This document shows positions 15,601 to 20,677 of a stretch of DNA of 20,677 bases, piece by piece; position 1 is the stretch's first letter, and each line of letters opens with the position of its first letter. The notes beneath the pieces were generated by a model, which was not told the origin of the DNA, ran no database searches, and worked only from the letters and a program-made list of their open reading frames with translations. Both the position numbers and the translations under genes were made by a program. The DNA is from a virus. Where the stretch lies: the IMG/VR virus record IMGVR_UViG_3300023174_006624, positions 1-20,677 of that record. One strand, written 5' to 3'.

Positions 15601-15847
15601 CTGCTAACCGATCAAACACAATTTGTTCAATGCGTTCAAAGTCATCATCTGGATGGAGACCTGTGTCAATAACAACATCATTATACATGTCTTGTACAAA
15701 TCGACCAGCTGGAGTGTTGGCAGTGAACAATTCATATAATGCATCAAAGTCTTCGTTGGCCACGATGTCACTTAATTCAATATGAATATCCTTCATTACG
15801 CCTTCTTTAACCTCTCGGCCTTCATTAAAAAAATCGTATAAGTTCAT
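12698..15847 (-). CDS. Large modular polyprotein-like virion protein (candidate prohead-packaged polyprotein)
   Basis: The 1049-residue protein is a chain of unrelated small modules. The leader MNLYDFFNE|G is followed by an acidic helical module (22-90). Junction SLNE (95-98) leads to an FRELASAWYNG module (111-200); SLTE (208-211) to a related KYARMWWAGD module (228-286); GVAE|A (291-295) to a helical module (296-430); ELDE|A (441-445) to a CWKGY...PNC basic module (446-472). Then come a Lys/Ser-rich segment, CPVC (579-582), an ACYHKVKSRYKVWPSAY module (598-630), a basic module with CLPQSKAYALGKKGRAS (682-698), SLNE (751-754) with a PFKVYISNEF module, a Lys8 run (about 844-850), a Gly-rich linker, GMAE|G (887-891), CPVHGLEEC (903-911), and a helical acidic domain (918-980). 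Module borders look like (L/I)-x-E protease sites. No catalytic domain was recognised. The ATG follows the upstream stop by two bases. Confidence 0.75.
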   Translation of the reverse strand: MNLYDFFNEGREVKEGVMKDIHIELSDIVANEDFDALYELFTANTPAGRFVQDMYNDVVIDTGLHPDDDFERIEQIVFDRLADDFGQEGMSENSLNELAPDQSGGDAGNYFRELASAWYNGAYDSGSLQKGIKTNQDIERLLQRGVVAPDGKTRKYNIDYNSDFDGVVIFSDDYYEHGDHDDTIDSRTGQKWGPYDYMEFSDEDLSESLTEFAADDGDSGGEDDALHKYARMWWAGDEATQMQIERALAKMGWEIGEDEGGYDNGGVFVVRAGDVNGDSYVSWAAEDLTEGVAEATGDQKFDTMMSQMQREPKYPDSQMPPTDVKDLYQWAVKNNKPYHKIFATWANREGYKSVAPALQRAGNLDTEALDYWTPRVWKIYWGELNGIDSEMPPEWAKKRVPDELRDYLDTVFDAYDRIVFDWPTEYRQIGGQGNYVEGSEELDEACWKGYHKEGMKTMFGKRYPNCVKNKKKTNEEGRIARKAGQPANSKKHSDLYTDENPRGTITGLKFATVEDAKASVSKIRSSGRSHAHKVQAAVAMEQRARAAGKASAAAIYRTYINSVKKTDESLEIYVDQGVCPVCHGNMVAESQLDEKQDACYHKVKSRYKVWPSAYASGALVQCRKKGAANWGNANESITQEEYDQLDENLKKWFSDKWVRFGPDGKIRGDCARGDSSEGKPKCLPQSKAYALGKKGRASAAARKRRQDPNAERSGPAKNVATKEAANPAQQAAIAINMKKHHKKPKSVVEDSLNEFAPGEGGFGPFKVYISNEFIEKFPNFDQAKEEIEFLQTADPKSFDADWKIIDGTGKIVWQHDPGEAIDAMRMRRKIQFIKPDEQGVIEAKKKKKKKSSRATGGYFFPGYGYYGSGESGEGGGDGGGGESKNRGMAEGQSCAMTEEGAMCPVHGLEECGTAMVYEAVGGIELAEILLKGFEEKYPDLVTQIDRKELENTVMDAVELVGDIDSMSDVDMMIDDIAMEFDSEAVPNPEPTQEPIKEHKLYYNVIGTPANQLRSDFGLRKDNRGWYLNEDVSIKRLMTAFRAFGEPTRL

Positions 15848-15849
15848 AA

Positions 15850-17400
15850 TTATTTTCCCAACTTGGCTGCCAAGCCTGCATTTTGTAGTGCGCTTTTTAG
15901 CTGTCCACTGACGCTGGGAGTTTGTGCTGCCTTCATGACCAATGGAGTCATTGATCCCATGGCCTGTTGTTCTTGTGGAGTCATTGGTTTGCCATCATTG
16001 GCTTTGACGATGCCTGTAGCTGCAGCGTTTGGATCAAATTGAGGACCTAGCACATTTTTAAGTGTAGTAGTGGTACTTTTGGCAGTGGCCATATCAACTG
16101 CTTGATCTTTCATGTTTTGTTGTTGTTGACTTTGTTGACTTGCTGTGCTAGGCCTTGGATCACTTGGGCTAGTCACTTGGGCGTTTGGATCTTGCGCATT
16201 GTCGTATTCTTTAACTGGCTCGCGTTTTTCTATATCACGTAATCTTTGTGCCAGCTTACTAATATCAACAGGCCCATTCTTTTTTTCTTGTCTATGTGCA
16301 AGTTTCCTCACACGGTTAACCATGTCGTCAAAATCATCCGGGTCATAGCGATCAGCAATCTTTTCTTGCTCAATGGACTCGTCGACGTTGAAGTCACCCA
16401 GGCGATATTGTTTGGCCAGTTTGCCCAGAGTGTCGCCTTTGTTAACAGTTACTTTAACACCGTTGGGCATTGTGATTTGCTGTCCAACTTGGATCATGTT
16501 GGGATTTTTTAATTGTGGATTGTTTTTCCAAACATCTTGCCAACTGCCTGCCGCAGGATTCTTTGGCATTTGCGGAATAGTGGCTGTGGGCTTGGTTGCA
16601 GTTGGTTTAACTGCTGCTGTAGCTGGTGCCAGTGTTACTGGCTTTGTTGTTGATCTGTCTGGAACAGGTGTCACTGCAACGCCGGCCGGTTGTGATGTAA
16701 TGGGTGGTCTGGGTGTTATTTGTGTTGGCCTGGGCATGGCTTCTGCACGTTCCCTGTCAGGACTCACTTCATCTGCTGCTCGACCAACTCTAGTTAGTCC
16801 TCCCGATACCACAGGAGATCCAGTACCAGATCTAATGGGCTGACCATCTCCGCTGGTAACAAACGGGGGATTTTTATCTAGATATGTTCGAATTTCATCT
16901 TGGTTTGCAGGTTGCATGCCCATTCTCTGTCTGACAACAGGATCTATACCTGTATATGCAGGAGTTGTGGGTGTGACGGCAGGTGTGGCGACTGCGGGCT
17001 TATTTGGCTCAGTAAAAGTCGAACCACCGGTTTTTGTATTATAAACCTTTAATGTTGAATCAGTAGATGCGTTAGAGGGAGCTGTAGTGGCAGGTGTGGC
17101 GACTGCGGGTTTATTTGGCTCAGTAAAAGTCGAGCCGCCAGTTTTTGTATCATAAACCTTTAAGGTTGAATCATCATTTTTAAGGAATCGATTGAATGCT
17201 TCCCTCAATCGATATTCAGTGGAATTGGCAGTATCGTGTAATTCTTTAATTACACTTTCTTCGTTACCCACAACACGACTACGACTTTTCTTGGCAGAAT
17301 CGGTACCTTTCCAGTAACCTGGAAATTTTGGTCCGGATGATTTTTTTTCTGCTTTTGACATGCTGTCAAATGATTCTAATATTTTTTTAATATCTGCCAT
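15850..17400 (-). CDS. LysM-like modular protein with tandem repeat and leader MADIKKILE
   Basis: The protein has 516 residues. The leader MADIKKILE|S ends in I-L-E. A FPGYWKGTD segment and a charged helix (45-74) follow. Two copies of a 28-residue unit (77-104 and 114-141, both with KTGGSTFTEPNKPAVATP) come from a 111-base tandem duplication. A Pro/Thr/Ala-rich linker spans 142-283. KNNPQLKNPNMIQVGQQITMP (292-312) resembles the end of a LysM repeat and VNKGDTLGKLAKQYRLGD (319-336) its beginning, so one circularly arranged or two partial LysM units may bind peptidoglycan. A charged module (RYDPDDFDDMVNRVRKLA, 351-368) and a Gln-rich tail follow. AGGAAAA precedes the ATG and the upstream stop is one base away. 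Confidence 0.7.
   Translation of the reverse strand: MADIKKILESFDSMSKAEKKSSGPKFPGYWKGTDSAKKSRSRVVGNEESVIKELHDTANSTEYRLREAFNRFLKNDDSTLKVYDTKTGGSTFTEPNKPAVATPATTAPSNASTDSTLKVYNTKTGGSTFTEPNKPAVATPAVTPTTPAYTGIDPVVRQRMGMQPANQDEIRTYLDKNPPFVTSGDGQPIRSGTGSPVVSGGLTRVGRAADEVSPDRERAEAMPRPTQITPRPPITSQPAGVAVTPVPDRSTTKPVTLAPATAAVKPTATKPTATIPQMPKNPAAGSWQDVWKNNPQLKNPNMIQVGQQITMPNGVKVTVNKGDTLGKLAKQYRLGDFNVDESIEQEKIADRYDPDDFDDMVNRVRKLAHRQEKKNGPVDISKLAQRLRDIEKREPVKEYDNAQDPNAQVTSPSDPRPSTASQQSQQQQNMKDQAVDMATAKSTTTTLKNVLGPQFDPNAAATGIVKANDGKPMTPQEQQAMGSMTPLVMKAAQTPSVSGQLKSALQNAGLAAKLGK
16978..17173 (-). repeat. 111-base-period tandem duplication inside the LysM-like gene
   Basis: Two copies of about 85 bases, 16978-17062 and 17089-17173, are offset by 111 bases (37 codons, in frame). 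They differ at only a few, largely silent positions. They encode the repeated 28-residue unit at residues 77-104 and 114-141. The high DNA identity suggests a recent duplication. Confidence 0.9.
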
Positions 17401-17401
17401 T

Positions 17402-18631
17402 TTATATTTTCCTGTTTACAAATCGTTTAAATTCTTTTACTAGTTTATTTACAGATCTGTGTTCGTTAGTTCTTTTTAATTTATGCCTCATCATGGGAAA
17501 AGGATCATCTGACCCACTGGAATTTGACGGGGCAGTGCTGGACCCTGTCCCACTACCACCAACTGAACCACCGCCTGTGCCCGGGCCAGCCCCAGCACCA
17601 GATCCTGGGCCTTGTCCTGATCCAACTCCGCCACCGCCGCCACCACCTGCGCCACCTGCACCTGTACTGCCAGTGTTGCCACCAGTGCCACCACTGCCGG
17701 CACCTTGCATTCTGCCTAATATATCACTGGTGCTGGGCGAAATAGAAGGTCTGGTTTGTGGTCTGTTTATTGGCGGTGTCGCAGCTTGTGGTTGTGGTTG
17801 AATTTGTGGAATAGGCTGGGGCTGTGGTTTTACTATCTCGGGTTTTGTTACCACAAATGGAGAGTTAGGGCCCTGTGGTCCAACTTTGGGCACATCTATT
17901 TCAGAAGACGTAGTAGTAACGGGTTTAGCAACATTACTTGACGGTAGTTTAATATCGGGATCTTTAATATCAATGGAGCCAGGTTCAATTCCCAACACTT
18001 TTAAATCTTCTGGTTTATATAAATCTGCTTGTGGGGGTACTGGTGGGGGACTGCCTGCAGGGTCGCCCGACTCTCCGCCTCCCCCGCCACCTTTTGGCTG
18101 CCCGGGCTCTTGTTTATCGCCTTGGTATAGTGCTGCTGCAAGAGCCGCATGACCTGCAACAGATTTCGCTACGTCGCCTTTTGTAATTTTTTCTTCGGGT
18201 GGTTTTATTGGGGGCGTTCTGCCATCAACTGGTGCGAATCCAGGCTCACGTCTTCCCAATGGATCTTTGGCTGTGGGATTGACTGTTCCTCTACCAGCGC
18301 CTGCGGTGCCGGGTTGTACGCCAGCTGGCAACGGTTGTTGTGTGGGTTTTGCTATCGCACCGGCTGGCAACGGTTGAGGTGTGGGTTTGGGTGGTACTCC
18401 TGCAGGTGGAGTGCTAGATGTTTGTCCAGTTCTTGGGTTCTTCCAAACTTTTGGAAGTGCCTTACCAACAGCAGATCCCAAGCCTGTACTTATAGATCCG
18501 CCACCACCACCGCCGCCTATACCACCTTCGATGTTGGGAACATCTAGTCCCCGTTGTCCAGCTCTGGTTGATCTCATGTCTATTTCCATGATGTTATCCA
18601 TGGATTCGATGAGGCGACGCATATCACTCAT
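17402..18631 (-). CDS. Low-complexity Gly/Pro-rich protein with leader MSDMRRLIE
   Basis: From the ATG at 18631 the protein has 409 residues; an ATG at 18667 would add 12 residues and overlap the upstream gene by 35 bases. The later start lies one base after the upstream stop and aligns with the sister leaders (MSDMRRLIE|S next to MADIKKILE|S). The body is disordered: Gly runs at about 40-50, a Pro/Ala/Thr-rich middle with PLPAG repeats, a short helical part (KGDVAKSVAGHAALAAALYQ), Pro/Gln-rich PQPQPIPQIQPQPQ, and a long Gly/Ser/Thr stretch before a basic C-terminus (KLKRTNEHRS, KLVKEFKRFVNRK). Such composition suits a flexible structural or DNA-contacting virion component. No fold or enzyme motif was recognised. 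Confidence 0.68.
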   Translation of the reverse strand: MSDMRRLIESMDNIMEIDMRSTRAGQRGLDVPNIEGGIGGGGGGGSISTGLGSAVGKALPKVWKNPRTGQTSSTPPAGVPPKPTPQPLPAGAIAKPTQQPLPAGVQPGTAGAGRGTVNPTAKDPLGRREPGFAPVDGRTPPIKPPEEKITKGDVAKSVAGHAALAAALYQGDKQEPGQPKGGGGGGESGDPAGSPPPVPPQADLYKPEDLKVLGIEPGSIDIKDPDIKLPSSNVAKPVTTTSSEIDVPKVGPQGPNSPFVVTKPEIVKPQPQPIPQIQPQPQAATPPINRPQTRPSISPSTSDILGRMQGAGSGGTGGNTGSTGAGGAGGGGGGGVGSGQGPGSGAGAGPGTGGGSVGGSGTGSSTAPSNSSGSDDPFPMMRHKLKRTNEHRSVNKLVKEFKRFVNRKI

Positions 18632-18632
18632 A

Positions 18633-19802
18633 TCATTTGGCTCGCTTTTGTTTATAAGTGCCGCCAAACAGTGTGCCTGTTTTGGCTTTGTTTTTGGGAG
18701 TAGGATTCACTACACCAGCAACACTGCCTGCATTCATTTCAGTTACACTCTTGTTGTCTTTTTTATACTTGTCAAACTGATCTCTGGTAGCATTCATTTT
18801 TTCTTCAGGCGCACCTTCGCGACCCAGTTGAGCCAATTTTTTCATACCTGTTTTGCCGTATTTCATCATGCCCTTGGCTGCTCGACTCATGCCTTGCTCT
18901 CTCAGAGGAGAAAACCTAGACAGACTACGAATAACTTGACTCGTCCAGCCACTGACATCGCTTGAGCCAATTTCGTCAACATTGCCCACAAACTCTGCAA
19001 TTTCGTCAATGGCTAAGCCGACCACTTCGGGACCGTATTTGGCCAACACTTGGGGATGTTGTTGTAATATTCTACGAGTGATGGCATTGGTGACTGCACT
19101 GTAATCATTGCCTTCCGCCATACCTAGTTTCTTATCTCTCTTTACAGCGTCACTGTATGTTTTCAATACACCAGGATTCTTTTTAACAAGTTTGTTTAAC
19201 TCTTTGCCACTTTCAATATCTTTTGACTTTTGAACATCTTTGGCATATTTTTTAGTTAAGTCAGGTCTTGCCTTCAACAAATCTCTTAGCATTTTATCAT
19301 ATTCATCTTCTTCTAATGAGCCTTCCGCCATGCCTTGTTGTTTGGCGGCTTCACGCTTCTTGCGGAAGATTTCACGGAAGTAATCATCATCCTCTTCCCG
19401 GCTGTAAGGATAGTCATTTGGAGCACTACGGCGTTTCGGAGGAGCATTACGTGCGGCATAGTAATCTACGTCACTATCAAAATTGCGAGGATCAACTTCG
19501 TTTAATTTCGATTCTGCTACAGTCATAACACCAATCGGCTCTTGCATCGGAGAACCTGTCATCAATTGATATTCCAGGTACTCTCGAACTGTATTCAAGT
19601 AGTCACTAGCTAACGTGATTTTAGCGGCGACCCAACCTTCTAAACCTTGTTGCTCGCTGATATTGCGTAATAGTTTGTGTAAGGCAATGGCATTATCTGC
19701 GGCTGTGTAACAGTCCTTGCGAGCCATTTGCACTTCATGGTCTAGTTGCATGTCTTGTGCGTCTGTCACAATGTCTTCTTTTAAAAAATCTAGGCTTTTC
19801 AT
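18633..19802 (-). CDS. Modular virion-type protein with GMAEG junctions and leader MKSLDFLKE
   Basis: The protein has 389 residues. The leader MKSLDFLKE|D is followed by a helical module (19-82; GLEGWVAAKITLASDYLNTV) of a kind I recall from T4-like marine phage structural proteins. KLNE (99-102) starts an Asp/Tyr/Arg-rich segment. GMAEG (157-161) precedes a helical Lys-rich module; a second GMAEG (227-231) precedes a helical module ending FVGNVDEIGSSDVSGWTSQV (271-290), related in pattern to the last domain of the 1049-residue protein. A basic module follows (MSRAAKGMMKYGKTGMKKLA, 305-324), then a GSVAGVVNPTPKNKAKTGTLFGG tail (359-381). No catalytic motif was seen. A late-type promoter motif precedes the gene, which probably leads the transcript of the downstream modular genes. 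Confidence 0.75.
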   Translation of the reverse strand: MKSLDFLKEDIVTDAQDMQLDHEVQMARKDCYTAADNAIALHKLLRNISEQQGLEGWVAAKITLASDYLNTVREYLEYQLMTGSPMQEPIGVMTVAESKLNEVDPRNFDSDVDYYAARNAPPKRRSAPNDYPYSREEDDDYFREIFRKKREAAKQQGMAEGSLEEDEYDKMLRDLLKARPDLTKKYAKDVQKSKDIESGKELNKLVKKNPGVLKTYSDAVKRDKKLGMAEGNDYSAVTNAITRRILQQHPQVLAKYGPEVVGLAIDEIAEFVGNVDEIGSSDVSGWTSQVIRSLSRFSPLREQGMSRAAKGMMKYGKTGMKKLAQLGREGAPEEKMNATRDQFDKYKKDNKSVTEMNAGSVAGVVNPTPKNKAKTGTLFGGTYKQKRAK

Positions 19803-19825
19803 ATTTAAATCCGTGAGTAATAGTA

Positions 19826-19833
19826 TATTTATT
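19826..19833 (-). promoter_or_regulatory. Late-type promoter motif AATAAATA
   Basis: On the minus strand AATAAATA lies in the 34-base gap after the small beta-rich protein gene, 23 bases before the ATG at 19802. It matches the T4 late consensus at seven of eight positions and equals the motif before dps. It would drive the modular protein genes. Confidence 0.5.
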
Positions 19834-19836
19834 AGT

Positions 19837-20109
19837 TTATAAAACTATTTGATTTGCTGAGGCTGGTTGTCCGTTAACGGTAACCTTCCCCATAAGGAAT
19901 CCGCCAAAAGAACGGTCCACTGGCGTGATTTTTAGCGAATGCTGTCCTGGTTCAGCCAACACAATTATGTTTTCTTGAACATATTGCTCGGTGTTACGCC
20001 AAAGATAAGTTCTTTCGGTTAACAAATCATCGTCGAAATACACACGATATGCTTTGGGCTCAGCAGTCCAATTGCAGTATAAATCAACAGTGATTTTGGC
20101 TTCAACCAT
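19837..20109 (-). CDS. Small beta-rich protein, unknown function
   Basis: The ATG at 20109 gives 90 residues and overlaps the upstream stop by eight bases (ATGGTTGA); an upstream ATG at 20127 is possible but less economical. The sequence alternates hydrophobic and polar residues as in a beta-sandwich: KITVDLYCNW, AYRVYFDDDLLTERTYLW, ENIIVLAEPGQHSLKITPVD, GKVTVNGQ. Similar small proteins with a WTAEPKAYR-V-DDLLTERT core occur, as I recall, in T4-like marine phages without assigned function. A carbohydrate-binding or virion decoration role would fit the fold but is speculation. Confidence 0.75.
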   Translation of the reverse strand: MVEAKITVDLYCNWTAEPKAYRVYFDDDLLTERTYLWRNTEQYVQENIIVLAEPGQHSLKITPVDRSFGGFLMGKVTVNGQPASANQIVL

Positions 20110-20677
20110 TTTTCTTGGCCTTTGCACGTCCGGCCTTCATGTTGGCCAACCAGTGTGCCATGCGAGCCTTTTCACCTGAGGAATGTTTGGCAGTTTTGCG
20201 TAGACTACTTACTGATGCCTTGGTATTGACACCTGAGCGTTTGGCCAATCCTTTGCGTCCAGGATTCTTACCATCAGCAAAGTTTTCCGTCATGTCTTGT
20301 TTTAATGATTGTTTTAGGTATTGTTCACCTTCACCGGTTACATACCAATATCCATCGTCATCTACAATATAACCGTTACTACTCAAACTATCTAATACAT
20401 TATCATACTCTGAGGTTCTTGATTCATCTTCTTGGAAATCTAATCCCAATTGTGTTGCGGTATAGATAGCATGTAAAACTAATAATTTACCTAATCCTTT
20501 GCCTTTGAATTCTGGATAAACCTCGGCTATGCTACGACCTGTAGTAGCATTATATTGGTATACTCCAACTGGGTTGTTACCCATACTTAAAGTAGTTGCA
20601 AATTTGTTTTTACCTTTTTGTACCTTAAAACTAACTCTATTATCATCCAAGCCTTCCGCCACGCTTGGCTTGCTGTG
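20102..20677 (-). CDS. Modular protein with GNAT acetyltransferase domain and basic C-terminal module (partial, runs off right edge)
   Basis: The frame is open to the window edge, so this is the C-terminal 191 residues of a longer protein. The apparent start at 20662 is a GTG inside the junction PSVAEGLDD and is probably not an initiator. After the junction comes a GNAT-like domain of about 110 residues: beta strands around TTLSMGNNPVGVYQY, then the acetyl-CoA loop YPEFKGKGLGKLLVLHAI (G-x-G-x-G/A type). MTENFADG introduces a strongly basic module (GKNPGRKGLAKR, SSGEKARMAHWLANMK, then AGRAKAKKNG). The (V/M)AEG junction is the same as in the genes downstream. A packaged enzyme released by cleavage, as with T4 Alt, is an inference. 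The substrate of acetylation is unknown. Confidence 0.75.
   Translation of the reverse strand, partial: HSKPSVAEGLDDNRVSFKVQKGKNKFATTLSMGNNPVGVYQYNATTGRSIAEVYPEFKGKGLGKLLVLHAIYTATQLGLDFQEDESRTSEYDNVLDSLSSNGYIVDDDGYWYVTGEGEQYLKQSLKQDMTENFADGKNPGRKGLAKRSGVNTKASVSSLRKTAKHSSGEKARMAHWLANMKAGRAKAKKNG

Noticed and set aside
16373-16843. Plus-strand open frame of 156 codons opposite the LysM-like gene
   Set aside because: It mirrors the Pro/Thr/Ala-rich linker on the other strand; the composition is a shadow of low-complexity coding sequence.
17520-17720. Dense GC-rich triplet-like repeats as a possible CRISPR or regulatory repeat array
   Set aside because: The pattern is explained by Gly/Ser/Thr codons of the low-complexity protein; there are no regular spacers.
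18149-18965. Plus-strand open frames of 132 and 194 codons opposite the modular genes
   Set aside because: They are antisense to the Gly/Pro-rich and basic modules, where stop codons are rare on the opposite strand; there are no promoters or ribosome sites.
20102-20662. GTG at 20662 as the start of the GNAT protein
   Set aside because: The frame is open to the window edge and the GTG lies within the PSVAEG junction seen inside other modular proteins, so the gene most likely extends beyond the window.
1-20677. tRNA, rRNA, insertion sequences, integrase or attachment sites
   Set aside because: No cloverleaf candidates, transposase motifs or flanking repeats were noticed when reading both strands; a tRNA or repeat search program would be needed to exclude them fully.

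Overview
The window looks like part of the genome of a T4-like tailed phage (myovirus type), most likely from an aquatic habitat. The main evidence is a family B DNA polymerase whose catalytic residues fall almost where they do in T4 gp43, followed by a DsbA-like small DNA-binding protein, AT-rich late-type promoter motifs (CTAAATA / AATAAATA), sigma70-like early promoters, and genes packed with overlaps of a few bases. No host housekeeping genes, rRNA, tRNA, CRISPR or insertion sequences were seen. The host cannot be named from this sequence.

Layout. (1) 1-3386, minus strand: the DNA polymerase, followed by an overlapping radical SAM gene that runs off the left edge. The polymerase appears to start at an unusual ATT codon behind a good ribosome binding site. 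(2) 3387-3474: a compact divergent promoter region with a sigma70-type promoter for the polymerase and a late-type motif for the only plus-strand gene. That gene, 3475-4314, encodes a ferritin-like di-iron protein resembling acyl-ACP desaturases. (3) 4267-4820, minus: a small membrane protein and DsbA, with their own sigma70-like promoter. (4) 4852-10111, minus: a tight six-gene cassette for an activated sugar or related glycan precursor (cupin isomerase-like, nucleotidyltransferase-kinase fusion, shikimate dehydrogenase-like, KdsC-like HAD phosphatase, GatZ-like aldolase-family protein, putative glycosyltransferase). A near-consensus promoter precedes it (TTGACT, 17 bases, TATAAT). (5) 10206-12696, minus: a second radical SAM protein, a Dps-type ferritin with a complete ferroxidase site, a 40-codon small ORF, and an aspartyl/asparaginyl hydroxylase-like oxygenase. 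(6) 12698-20677, minus: four large modular proteins, a small beta-rich protein, and a truncated modular protein with a GNAT acetyltransferase domain at the right edge.

The most striking observation is in region 6. All four complete modular proteins, with the starts chosen here, begin with a nine-residue leader ending in [F/L/I]-x-E at positions 7-9. Several are built from unrelated small domains joined by short junctions of the type (V/M)AE(G/A) or L(N/T)E. This recalls the capsid-targeting leaders and (L/I)-x-E cleavage sites of T4 internal head proteins, which are cut by the prohead protease gp21. The inference is that these are prohead-packaged polyproteins that mature into many small cargo proteins. 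The junction DNA is also conserved at the base level, as expected if the modules are shuffled by recombination at short homologies.

Expression logic suggested by the sequence: polymerase, DsbA and the sugar cassette from host-sigma-like early promoters; Dps, the desaturase-like gene and the modular proteins from late-type motifs. Functions are family assignments from visible motifs; no database search was possible.
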